Assembly (NCBI GenBank): GCA_033549245.1 | Contig: JAWSUW010000088.1 | Span: 1 to 14,959, forward strand | DNA length: 14,959 bases | Direction: 5' to 3' | DNA from: Fusibacter_D sp033549245 | GTDB taxonomy: Bacteria; Bacillota; Clostridia; Peptostreptococcales; Acidaminobacteraceae | Part shown: one piece after another, positions 6,880 through 13,631 of the stretch | Layout: the number at the start of each line of letters is the position of its first letter | Numbering within the stretch: the stretch's first letter is position 1 | Program-made: the position numbers and the translations under genes | Notes under the pieces: model-generated | Databases searched by the model: none | Seen by the model: only the letters and a program-made list of their open reading frames with translations | Told to the model about the DNA's origin: nothing

Positions 6880-7380
6880 TCAATCAAAACTGCGACCTCC
6901 CACATTCGAATCATAATGATCTTTAAAAATAATTGCTTTTCTAATAATATCTCGAATCAACAGAATAACTGCAGCTACAATCCATATGACGATTATAATG
7001 CCAATCATGATTAGCGCCAATAATGGACCAGGTCCACCAAAGCTACTCATATATGCAAACATTAGTATTATCCCAATAGATGCGATTAAACAGATACCAA
7101 CTAGCAGATCCAGTCCTTTAGTAAACTTTGTACTAAATGTTGAACCACGATCAAATACCACGATTAAATACATTATTATTCCAGTCCCTATTAACAATAA
7201 TGCCAAGAGCATTTCAACAGCAATCAATACCGGCATTCTGGCATAGTCCAGCTCAGGATAAATGGTCACCATTTCGTCTGCCAAAATTGGCAATATGTAC
7301 ACCCCAAGAAAAATCACACCTGCAGCGAATAAAGCCAATAAGAGTTTTAATATTTTTGATGCGAAATTTATTTTCATCAT
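6880..7380 (-). CDS. DUF2975 family membrane protein (YoaS-like)
   Basis: A 166-aa protein with four predicted membrane helices (about 10-32, 48-75, 91-110, 118-142) and a short basic tail. The spacing of helices and the FDRGSTFSTKFTKGLD segment (76-91) fit DUF2975. In many firmicutes DUF2975 genes are followed by a small XRE regulator (YozG-like), and the pair is thought to act together. No such regulator follows here; only about 115 bp without a convincing gene precede the permease remnant. GGGAGGT precedes two adjacent ATGs (7380 and 7377); the second has the better spacing. It is probably the last intact gene of the transcript starting near 8836, 19 bp after the nitrilase gene. Function unknown. 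Confidence 0.7.
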   Translation of the reverse strand: MMKINFASKILKLLLALFAAGVIFLGVYILPILADEMVTIYPELDYARMPVLIAVEMLLALLLIGTGIIMYLIVVFDRGSTFSTKFTKGLDLLVGICLIASIGIILMFAYMSSFGGPGPLLALIMIGIIIVIWIVAAVILLIRDIIRKAIIFKDHYDSNVGGRSFD

Positions 7381-7399
7381 ACCACCTCCCTGATAATGT

Positions 7400-8281
7400 C
7401 TAGTACACCTGATTCTTCATCTTCTCATAAAATTTCACACCAGCCTTAATATCAGGTTTTATGATGAAATTCCTAAATAAAAGGTTCCCCTTATTTATGT
7501 CATTGCCATAAAATTTTATATCCTGTTTTCTTTCTTTGGACATCAACTCAAGATTAAGTCCTGTGGCTTCAAAAACATCTGATTCAATTGAAGTCCCCCT
7601 ACTGCTATATATCTTGGATAATCCATTCAATTGAAAACCTGCATCCATCATCATTTTTCCAGTTCTACCAAGCATATAATCCATCTTTCCAGTGCTATTG
7701 ACATATACGACTGGAACATCAAAAGCTCTTTCATAGGCGCTGCAAAAATAATCATTAGTCTTTCTCTCGGAAATATCATCATTAGGATTATTGGGAGACC
7801 CGTGAGGAAATAGAATTAATACAATTCTATGGTCTTTTATATTGTCATAGAAATGTTTCCTGCGTGCATCATAGCAAATACCGACACCCACCTCACCAAA
7901 AGGAGTGACTATAATATTTTTGAAATCCCCCCTTTTAAATATAAAAGACTCTCCCTCACTTTTTCTGACAATCCCATAAACATTACTATGATCAGCAATC
8001 AAATATGAATTGTAATAATCACCCTCACACTTTTCTAAGAAACCCACTGCAATATATGTACTATATTTCCTTGCAACCTCCATAGCCCACTGAGATGTCA
8101 TCTGACTATTCTCGTCCGCATATTCCCATATGTTTTCATTGCCCATGTAACTGCAAATGGAAAGCTCCGGCAAAACAACAAGATCCGGGGCTTCCAACTT
8201 CGCAATGAGTGATACAATATACTTCTTTCGCTGATCAATACCTTTGATGTCATTATTAAGCTCCAGTGCAAATATTCTCAT
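7400..8281 (-). CDS. Carbon-nitrogen hydrolase (nitrilase superfamily)
   Basis: The 293-aa protein has the nitrilase-superfamily triad: Glu39 in VVLPELS, Lys107 in GIVRKSEGESF, and nucleophile Cys136 in GVGICYDARR. The later ERAFDVPVVYVNSTG stretch (184-198) matches the usual oligomerisation region. Members cleave amide or nitrile bonds, for example omega-amidases, carbamoylputrescine amidase or NAD synthetase glutaminase domains. The lysine region is shorter and less typical than in omega-amidases, so the substrate cannot be named. No signal peptide, so cytoplasmic. AGGGGGT lies 7 nt before the ATG. It is 35 bp downstream of the 160-aa unknown protein and 19 bp upstream of the DUF2975 gene, so the three are probably one operon. 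Confidence 0.85.
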   Translation of the reverse strand: MRIFALELNNDIKGIDQRKKYIVSLIAKLEAPDLVVLPELSICSYMGNENIWEYADENSQMTSQWAMEVARKYSTYIAVGFLEKCEGDYYNSYLIADHSNVYGIVRKSEGESFIFKRGDFKNIIVTPFGEVGVGICYDARRKHFYDNIKDHRIVLILFPHGSPNNPNDDISERKTNDYFCSAYERAFDVPVVYVNSTGKMDYMLGRTGKMMMDAGFQLNGLSKIYSSRGTSIESDVFEATGLNLELMSKERKQDIKFYGNDINKGNLLFRNFIIKPDIKAGVKFYEKMKNQVY

Positions 8282-8316
8282 GATTGATACCCCCTCAAAA
8301 GAATAATGTCGGTTTC

Positions 8317-8799
8317 TTATTTTCCAGCAAGGATTCTTTTAAAACACTTATCAAAGGCTTCAAATAGCTTCTCAGAAGGTTCAATTGTTTCTTCAAAGTT
8401 AAATGCAATTCCAAAACCTTTTTCCTTACTCTTTTCTATAGCGTTCTTAAAAGAATCTCGTGATATACCACTTTTGTAATAGGCATGTTCAGTGTCTTCA
8501 GCACCATAAATCTCAAATTCATAATCCTTTGCAAACTCTTCAATATCCAGTCTCAAGGCTGTATCTTTCTTCATTACAAATTCAAAATAAATCCCGTCCA
8601 AATTGAAGCCAATCTCCCCTTTTCCTTTTACCAAAAGTACTGGAATAGGATAAGCCTGAAGTTCATAGGCATCATCAATTTTCAAATAATTACCTGCGAT
8701 GTATTGAAGCTGATGGTCAACTTTATTTTGCTCCAGAAAGTCAGCAGTCTCGTTTGCGTAAACAAATATTTTGTTTAATGTATTGTGGATTTCTCTCAT
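8317..8799 (-). CDS. Hypothetical protein, 160 aa, first gene of nitrilase operon
   Basis: I do not recognise this family. The protein is soluble, without signal peptide or membrane helix, and mixed alpha/beta by appearance. It opens with an amphipathic helix (1-25), then beta-rich stretches (PIPVLLVKGKGEIGFNLDGI, 51-70; YFEFVMKK, 71-78), then helices rich in Glu and Lys, and ends in FDKCFKRILAGK. The coding region is convincing: GAGGTGA lies just before the ATG, the frame is long and open, codon use resembles the neighbours, and an extended -10 promoter lies 37 bp upstream. Its position directly before the nitrilase suggests a related pathway role, but nothing in the sequence says what. Confidence 0.75.
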   Translation of the reverse strand: MREIHNTLNKIFVYANETADFLEQNKVDHQLQYIAGNYLKIDDAYELQAYPIPVLLVKGKGEIGFNLDGIYFEFVMKKDTALRLDIEEFAKDYEFEIYGAEDTEHAYYKSGISRDSFKNAIEKSKEKGFGIAFNFEETIEPSEKLFEAFDKCFKRILAGK

Positions 8800-8835
8800 C
8801 TTCTCACCTCATTCAATTTTATATTCATTACTTTT

Positions 8836-8844
8836 AGTATATCA
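8836..8844 (-). promoter_or_regulatory. Extended -10 promoter of the nitrilase operon
   Basis: Read on the minus strand this is TGATATACT, an extended -10 (TGnTATACT), without a good -35. It lies 37 bp before the ATG at 8799. It overlaps the left arm of an inverted repeat at 8840-8856. Confidence 0.55.
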
Positions 8845-8856
8845 TTTTGCATGATA
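8840..8856. promoter_or_regulatory. Inverted repeat overlapping nitrilase-operon promoter
   Basis: TATCAT (8840-8845), 5 nt, ATGATA (8851-8856). Because it covers the extended -10 it could be an operator. The arms are short and AT-rich, so chance cannot be excluded. Confidence 0.3.
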
Positions 8857-8877
8857 ATTATATTCTGAAAATCAAAC

Positions 8878-8925
8878 AAAAAAATATTCTAAAGATTGGG
8901 TTGAATACCACTTCTTTAGAATATT
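8878..8925 (-). terminator. Intrinsic terminator of the rubredoxin gene
   Basis: On the minus strand a perfect 13-bp stem (arms at 8913-8925 and 8883-8895) with a 17-nt loop is followed by a run of T (A run 8878-8884 on the plus strand). It begins 18 bp after the rubredoxin stop and separates that gene from the nitrilase operon. Confidence 0.85.
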
Positions 8926-8942
8926 CCTAAAACTATTTTTCA

Positions 8943-9104
8943 TTACTCAGCGAGTTCAAAATCGCTTTTTGGTACGCCACAAAGTGGGCATACCCAATCT
9001 TCAGGAAGGTCTGCAAATGATGTTCCCGGCTCGATTCCATTATCTGGATCTCCTTCTGCCGGATCGTAAATGTAGCCGCAAACGGTGCATACATACTTAT
9101 CCAT
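8943..9104 (-). CDS. Rubredoxin
   Basis: A 53-aa one-iron electron carrier. The two iron-binding motifs are CTVCGYIYDP (Cys6, Cys9) and CPLCGVPKSDFE (Cys39, Cys42); the aromatic core residues and the DPAEGDPDNGIEPGT loop are standard. Length equals the family's usual 52-54 aa. It acts in the cytoplasm, passing electrons to partners such as rubrerythrin, superoxide reductase or flavodiiron proteins, often in oxygen and peroxide defence of anaerobes. No such partner lies in this window. AAGGAG lies 8 nt before the ATG. It has its own extended -10 promoter and terminator, so it is expressed alone. Confidence 0.97.
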   Translation of the reverse strand: MDKYVCTVCGYIYDPAEGDPDNGIEPGTSFADLPEDWVCPLCGVPKSDFELAE

Positions 9105-9140
9105 TTTCTCATCTCCTTATTTTATGTAGAATAAAATCTA

Positions 9141-9168
9141 ATTATATCATGAATCATCATTTAATCAA
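9141..9168 (-). promoter_or_regulatory. Promoter of the rubredoxin gene
   Basis: On the minus strand TGATATAAT (an extended -10; TATAAT at 9141-9146) lies 37 bp before the start codon. A weak -35, TTGATT (9163-9168), is 16 nt upstream of it. Confidence 0.6.
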
Positions 9169-9227
9169 ATGTAGTATGGGGTCACTTGATCAGATGTTTC
9201 GAGTATCATCATGCTTTTCAACACACT

Positions 9228-9577
9228 TCACTCAATCGGGATAAAAATATCTGCAAAACTTTTGTCCTTCAACCGTTACTGCCATGCCGCTTCATATTCC
9301 ATGGCTGAAATCTCGAAATGACCAACTCCAAACTTTCCTTCAATAGTCATGACGTTAATTTCTTCAATTTCATTGATCTCAACATCATTTGGTATAGTCA
9401 TAGCCACACTTGTCCTCAAATTTTCTGCATCTGTGATATGCTCCAGTCTATTTATTATATCTTTTCCTTTCTTGCTCTTTTCGGAACTCAGTTGGAATTT
9501 ACTGCCAAATATATTGCGGAGCATTCTATATAATCCTCTGTTTTGTTGATCAGTCTAATGTAATCATCAGAATTCAT
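9228..9577 (-). pseudogene. Remnant of an AraC-family regulator with GyrI-like effector-binding domain
   Basis: Pieces in order match an AraC-type protein with a C-terminal GyrI-like (AraC effector-binding) domain. From ATG 9577, after a GAGGAT ribosome binding site, comes MNSDDYIRLINKTEDYIE, like the first helix of such regulators. The helix-turn-helix region is then missing and the frame changes at 9524. The next piece (9524-9276) carries SKKGKDII, TSVAMTIPNDVEI and MTIEGKFGVGHFEISAMEYE, the family's GKYAVGHFEI-EYEKAW region. It stops at TAA 9276 right after AAWQ. Fifteen codons in the same frame end in FADIFIPIE, like the family's final VDIYIPVKP, so about 35 residues are deleted there. 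About 115 of roughly 290 codons remain. The 82-codon open part is unlikely to be a working gene. Confidence 0.75.
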
Positions 9578-9595
9578 ATCGTTATCCTCGAAATA

Positions 9596-10168
9596 CTATA
9601 ATAACATCGAAAACATAATTGCGATCAAAAGAGTCACAACTCCTGCTCCAAAAGCCAGTAAAATCTTCTGGTAAACCCTTTTTCCTTCTTCCCTCGCTTT
9701 TGCGAGAGAGTCCAATCCGCTTCCTTCAGTAAAAGCAATAATTTCACGATAAGTTTGGATATCAAATTGCTTTTTCTTCTTTTCCACCAAAACTGCTACA
9801 TACATTGTGATTGCCATCAATACTATCCATATTGCTACTCCAACAACTCCAAGATAATGCGCCAGTGGAATTGGTGTTATGATTGCTACAAAAAATAAAG
9901 CACCAAACACTTGACTAAGTTTCCCAAACTTTTTCCGATCTTCACTTTGTACCTGTTTTTTCATAATTTCTATATCTCCTTTGATTAGTTGATCAATGGA
10001 GGTTTTGAAAACTTCACTCAGCAAAATGAGACTGTTCACATCAGGATAACTTTTATTATTCTCCCAGTTTGATATAGTCTGTCTTGATACAAAGATCTTC
10101 TCAGCCAAAACATCCTGAGATAATGACAATTCGTTACGATACTTTTTTATCTGTTTTCCAAGCTCCAT
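9596..10168 (-). CDS. XRE-family transcriptional regulator with membrane-spanning C-terminus
   Basis: Starting at ATG 10168 the protein has 190 aa. The frame continues 12 codons upstream, but AAAGGAGGT lies 8 nt before this ATG. Residues 2-65 are an XRE/Cro-type helix-turn-helix: the recognition part is EKIFVSRQTISNWENNKSYP (23-42), followed by DVNSLILLSEVFKTSIDQLI. Residues 84-128 hold two hydrophobic helices and 168-190 a third. The loop between them is charged (KKKKQ and a GSGLDSLAKAREEGKR stretch). So the DNA-binding domain would be held at the inner face of the membrane, as in other membrane-anchored XRE regulators of firmicutes, perhaps sensing membrane stress or a peptide; that is inference. 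Two similar palindromes just upstream suggest autoregulation. It lies between the AraC remnant and the MATE exporter. Confidence 0.85.
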   Translation of the reverse strand: MELGKQIKKYRNELSLSQDVLAEKIFVSRQTISNWENNKSYPDVNSLILLSEVFKTSIDQLIKGDIEIMKKQVQSEDRKKFGKLSQVFGALFFVAIITPIPLAHYLGVVGVAIWIVLMAITMYVAVLVEKKKKQFDIQTYREIIAFTEGSGLDSLAKAREEGKRVYQKILLAFGAGVVTLLIAIMFSMLL

Positions 10169-10220
10169 TTTCAATAACCTCCTTTCACAATCCACTCTAA
10201 TCAAAATGATGAAATATATC

Positions 10221-10239
10221 CATCAAACCTCTTTGACAT
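10221..10239. promoter_or_regulatory. Second, imperfect operator candidate upstream of XRE gene
   Basis: CATCAAA, a 4-nt centre, then TTTGACAT: a degenerate version of the palindrome at 10253-10272. The two centres are about 33 bp apart, close to three helical turns, so dimers could sit on the same face of the DNA. Confidence 0.45.
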
Positions 10240-10252
10240 TCACATTTTTTCT

Positions 10253-10272
10253 ATGTCAAAAGGTTTTGACAT
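10253..10272. promoter_or_regulatory. Near-perfect palindrome, likely XRE operator
   Basis: ATGTCAAAA-GG-TTTTGACAT has 9-bp perfect arms around a 2-nt centre. The centre is too tight for a transcript hairpin and there is no T run, so a protein-binding site is favoured. It lies 85 bp upstream of the XRE start codon and 35 bp after the MATE stop. The promoter itself is not clear to me. Confidence 0.65.
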
Positions 10273-10306
10273 ACGCAAAATCATTGCTAAACAAAGGTAA
10301 TTCAGC

Positions 10307-11704
10307 TTAACTGATACTATAAATGCTAACTTTTTTCCACTTCCCTTTCTTAAACACCGCATAGGACCATATCCCGGAAATCATATTTGTTGCACTGATT
10401 GCAATCCATACTCCGGTGGAATCAATCCCTAAAACTATGCCAAGGATGAATGCCAATATGACCCTTATGACAACCCAGCTTACAAAAGTAATCTGAAAAG
10501 GTTTTTTTGTATAACCAGCACCTTGCATTGTTCTTGATAGTATTATGGATGCTGCATGAAACGGCTCAGAAATACCAATTATGATTAAAAATAGCGTCCC
10601 GATTCTTACAACTGAATCATTGGGAACATCCAAAAAGAAATTTATGAAAGAATTAGAAAAAATCACAAATAATAATGATATGCAAAACATCACAACTGCC
10701 CCGAGGATAGCCGTCGCTCTTCCACTCGCTTCAGCTCTGTCAAACTGTTTTGCACCGAGATTCATTCCCGAAAGCGTGGCTGCAGCAGTTCCGATTGCAA
10801 GACCTGGCATCAATGCATATTGATTTAGATTCGTCCCTATTACGAAAGCGGGCACCGCAACTTTAGCATCCAGTGTTCTTGCCAAAATTGCGAACATCAC
10901 AAAAGTAGTGGCATTTCTGGATAATCCTTGAAGACCCGATGGGATACCAATGTCCATGATCTGTTTGGAGGCTTCCCAAACTGGTTTGAACATATGAAGC
11001 AATCTAACCTTCACATCAAATTTTCCACTCAATAGTAGCCCCCAGGATACAAACGCACTGATCATCCTGGACAGGGCTGTCCCAATTGCAGCTCCTGCAA
11101 CACCGTAGGCGGGAATACCAAACATTCCGAAAATAAATATATAATTGCCGATCACATTGACGATATTCATCATAATATCTATATAGAGTGGTGTTTTTGT
11201 ATCTCCAGCCCCCTGAAAAATGGACCTCGCCATAAAGTGAAGCAAAAAGAATGGAATGGCAATGAAGAATATTCTCATATAATCAACAGCGTAATTGAGA
11301 ACTGTATCAGAAACCCCTAAAAGTCTTAAACTATACTCATTGGTCATCAGTCCAACCGGTACAATAAAAGCAGAAAGGATCAAAGACAAAATAAAAGATT
11401 GGCCTGCAGCAATACTTGCACCTTCCTGATCATCTCTTCCCACAAATCTCGCAACCATGGCAGTGGTACCTGTTGAAATAGCAATGACGAGCACCATGAA
11501 AACCATAATGATGTTTCTGCTCGTTCCAACAGCAGAAATTGCGTCAACACCGACAGTTCCCACCATCTTCATATCGATAGTTCCAACAGAAACCTGTAAA
11601 AGTGACTGTATAATAACAGGCCACGCTAAAAATAGTGTGGTCTTGTACAAATTTTTATTGTTTAATAGATATGCTCTTCTTTTTTCATAACTGTCACTTG
11701 CCAT
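10307..11704 (-). CDS. MATE family multidrug/cation antiporter
   Basis: A 465-aa, 12-helix inner-membrane protein of the MATE (NorM/DinF) family, which exports drugs or metabolites in exchange for Na+ or H+. Family motifs are seen in both halves: FLAWPVIIQSLLQ (25-37) and VGTVGVDAISAVGTSRNI (48-65) in the first, and GIPSGLQGLSRN (253-264), ATLSGMNLGAKQFDRAE (309-325) and the repeated SR-MQGAG / SR-IFQGAGDTKTP turns, which mark the internal pseudo-repeat. Length is normal (about 450). AGGGGG precedes the ATG. An extended -10 promoter lies about 25 bp upstream, behind the opuA terminator, so it is expressed apart from opuA. The XRE gene follows at 138 bp on the same strand. Substrate unknown. 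Confidence 0.92.
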   Translation of the reverse strand: MASDSYEKRRAYLLNNKNLYKTTLFLAWPVIIQSLLQVSVGTIDMKMVGTVGVDAISAVGTSRNIIMVFMVLVIAISTGTTAMVARFVGRDDQEGASIAAGQSFILSLILSAFIVPVGLMTNEYSLRLLGVSDTVLNYAVDYMRIFFIAIPFFLLHFMARSIFQGAGDTKTPLYIDIMMNIVNVIGNYIFIFGMFGIPAYGVAGAAIGTALSRMISAFVSWGLLLSGKFDVKVRLLHMFKPVWEASKQIMDIGIPSGLQGLSRNATTFVMFAILARTLDAKVAVPAFVIGTNLNQYALMPGLAIGTAAATLSGMNLGAKQFDRAEASGRATAILGAVVMFCISLLFVIFSNSFINFFLDVPNDSVVRIGTLFLIIIGISEPFHAASIILSRTMQGAGYTKKPFQITFVSWVVIRVILAFILGIVLGIDSTGVWIAISATNMISGIWSYAVFKKGKWKKVSIYSIS

Positions 11705-11725
11705 GATTCCCCCTTTATCTAATTT

Positions 11726-11734
11726 ATTATATCA
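11726..11734 (-). promoter_or_regulatory. Extended -10 promoter of the MATE gene
   Basis: TGATATAAT on the minus strand, identical to the rubredoxin promoter core, 22 bp before the MATE start. No good -35 at the normal spacing. Confidence 0.6.
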
Positions 11735-11763
11735 TGTTTTACAAGACGTACCTCGAATTGAAC

Positions 11764-11805
11764 AAAAAAACGAACCATACAAATCAATAACGATTTGTAT
11801 GGTTC
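11764..11805 (-). terminator. Intrinsic terminator of the opuA operon
   Basis: A 14-bp perfect stem (11772-11785 with 11792-11805) and a 6-nt loop are followed on the minus strand by seven T after one G. It begins 19 bp after the opuAC stop. Confidence 0.92.
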
Positions 11806-11823
11806 ATATCTTTATTTTACAAC

Positions 11824-12726
11824 TTAATCTTCAATCAAATCTTCAATTGAATCAATGTCCATATAAGCTGGAACTACCAATCCAATTTTTGCACCTTCAA
11901 GATTTGGTCCAAGGTCATCAAACTCACCTTCATACTTATCATAGTGGTCTCCGTGAGTTCCAGGTAACCAAGCAGCAACGATTGCATCTGTTTGTCCAGA
12001 GGCTACCGCTTCCCACATAGGTCCATTTTCTACTTGTGTAAGTGATACATCATACCCCATGTCTGAAAGAACTGTTCCTATAACATTTGTTGATGCTATT
12101 TCTGAATCCCATGCGACATAAGCAAGATTGATTTCGACGCCATCTACAGCGTCCACGCCTTCGACCCATTCAGCAACTTTATCTTGGTTTTCATCCACCC
12201 ATTGTCTAGCTACGTCTTCAGGTTCTTCACCATTATTAACTTGAATCATGACATCTTCCATGTCTGAACCTTCCCAAAAGAAGTTGTCCAAGATTTGGTA
12301 AGCTTCTGGCATATCTTCACTTAATCCTAATCTTGCAATTGAATTGATGTTCTCTGATTCACCAAATGATCCTTTAGGGTCATCAAGATATTTAAGGTCA
12401 TAAGCTGCAAACTTCCAGTGCGGATTCCATCCAGTTACAATAATTGGTTCTTCATTAGCTATTGCATCAGAAAGTGCCTGTGTCATTGCAGCTCCTGAAC
12501 TGGATTGAACTGTATAATTGAGTCCATAATCTTCTACTGCTTGCTCAGCTGAACGCACAACGCCAGCGCCTGCATCAATACCTGTAATAGTGTAGTCGAG
12601 TTGCTCGCCTATTGAACGAACCGCTTCTTCGCCACCATTTTCAACATCATTGGTACAACCTGCTAAAGTTAACGCAAAAACTGCTACTACAACCAAAGCG
12701 AACTTCATATAATTTTTCTTAAACAT
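11824..12726 (-). CDS. opuAC: Glycine betaine ABC transporter substrate-binding lipoprotein OpuAC
   Basis: A 300-aa extracytoplasmic lipoprotein that binds glycine betaine (and probably proline betaine) and hands it to the OpuAB permease. The signal ends in LTLAGC with lipidated Cys24. Hallmark stretches include TGWNPHWKFAAYDLKYLDDP (98-117) and YVAWDSEIASTNVIG (203-217). Trp100, Trp206 and Trp253 are spaced 106 and 47 residues apart, the same spacing as the aromatic-cage tryptophans of the Bacillus subtilis protein (72, 178, 225), and His258 matches its His230. So the ligand pocket looks intact. Full length. AAGGAGG lies 10 nt before the ATG. It is the last gene of the operon; a hairpin upstream may protect this part of the message so that more binding protein is made. 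Confidence 0.96.
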   Translation of the reverse strand: MFKKNYMKFALVVVAVFALTLAGCTNDVENGGEEAVRSIGEQLDYTITGIDAGAGVVRSAEQAVEDYGLNYTVQSSSGAAMTQALSDAIANEEPIIVTGWNPHWKFAAYDLKYLDDPKGSFGESENINSIARLGLSEDMPEAYQILDNFFWEGSDMEDVMIQVNNGEEPEDVARQWVDENQDKVAEWVEGVDAVDGVEINLAYVAWDSEIASTNVIGTVLSDMGYDVSLTQVENGPMWEAVASGQTDAIVAAWLPGTHGDHYDKYEGEFDDLGPNLEGAKIGLVVPAYMDIDSIEDLIED

Positions 12727-12756
12727 AAATTTGTTGCCTCCTTTAATATATCATTA

Positions 12757-12778
12757 CTTATTTCAAAAGCGAAATAAG
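12757..12778 (-). other. Hairpin between opuAB and opuAC
   Basis: CTTATTTC (12757-12764) and GAAATAAG (12771-12778) form an 8-bp stem with a 6-nt loop, 7 bp after the opuAB stop. There is no T run on the transcript side, so it is not a terminator. Such intercistronic hairpins can shield the downstream message, which suits a binding protein needed in excess. Confidence 0.6.
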
Positions 12779-12785
12779 AATTAGA

Positions 12786-13631
12786 CTAAATTGAATACTT
12801 CTTTTTATTTAATACTTGGATCAATCGATCAAGAATAATTGCAAGTATAACAATTGCGATACCAGATGCAAAGCCCTGACCTGCCTGATTTCTCCCGATA
12901 GCTCTGTATACTTCTGTACCAAGTCCTTCAGCACCAATCATGGAAGCGATTACTACCATAGAAAGAGCAAGCATGATGGTTTGGTTAACACCTTGCATTA
13001 TCGTATTCTTTGCAAGAGGAAGTTGGACCTTATATAGTTTCTGCCAGCCTGTAGCTCCAAATGCATCGGACGCTTCAATCAGTTCAGTCGATACTTCACG
13101 GATACCAAGATTAGTCAGTCGCACCACTGGTGGCATTGCAAAGATCACCGATGCGATGATGCCTGGCACCATACCAATTCCAAAGAAAGAAACTGCAGGA
13201 ATGAGATATACAAACGCTGGCATGGTCTGCATGAAATCCAGTATCGGTTTAACAATACCTTCAACAGTTCTATTTTTTGCCATCCAAATTCCAACAGGTA
13301 TTCCAATAACAATCGCGATCATACTCGACGAAAGAATCAATGCGAGTGTGAGCATAGTCCCTTCCCAAAAATCCAAATTCCATATAAGCGACAGCCCAAG
13401 TAATACAAATACAGGCAATCCCCATATTTTTTTGGTCAAAATAACAGTGATGAGTACCATCAAAGCAATAAAGACAAGTGGTGGTAAGATCATAAGTCCA
13501 TCACTTATTATATTTACAAATGCATCCAGAAAATCACTTATTGGATCGAAAATCCAACGAGCATTGCTTCTTAAGTAACTCACTGCTGCATCTACCCATT
13601 TAACTAGTGGTAATTGTGGTATATTATTCAC
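12786..13631 (-). CDS. opuAB: Glycine betaine ABC transporter permease OpuAB
   Basis: A 281-aa membrane permease of the OpuA/ProU type. Residues 95-270 carry the ABC permease domain with the conserved core PILDFMQTMPAFVYLIPA (127-144) and the cytoplasmic EAA loop EASDAFGATGWQKLYKVQLP (185-204) that docks on the ATPase. Several membrane helices precede it, and the N-terminal segment NNIPQLPLVKWVD matches the B. subtilis front (DRLPRIPLADIID). That match supports GTG 13631 as start, with GAGGTGA 6 nt upstream; a TTG at 13634 is the alternative. The start lies inside the end of opuAA, so the two are translationally coupled. Confidence 0.95.
   Translation of the reverse strand: MNNIPQLPLVKWVDAAVSYLRSNARWIFDPISDFLDAFVNIISDGLMILPPLVFIALMVLITVILTKKIWGLPVFVLLGLSLIWNLDFWEGTMLTLALILSSSMIAIVIGIPVGIWMAKNRTVEGIVKPILDFMQTMPAFVYLIPAVSFFGIGMVPGIIASVIFAMPPVVRLTNLGIREVSTELIEASDAFGATGWQKLYKVQLPLAKNTIMQGVNQTIMLALSMVVIASMIGAEGLGTEVYRAIGRNQAGQGFASGIAIVILAIILDRLIQVLNKKKYSI

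Noticed and set aside
6804..6914. 36-codon minus-strand frame overlapping the end of the DUF2975 gene
   Set aside because: It has an ATG, but no resemblance to the XRE partner expected after DUF2975 and no clear ribosome binding site. I see no gene in 6764-6879.
8851..8870. Possible Fur-box-like sequence (TGATAAT half-site)
   Set aside because: Only one half-site fits; the second half does not match.
12940..13578. Long plus-strand open frame (212 codons) opposite opuAB
   Set aside because: It lies entirely antisense to a clear permease gene; no family features and no ribosome binding site.
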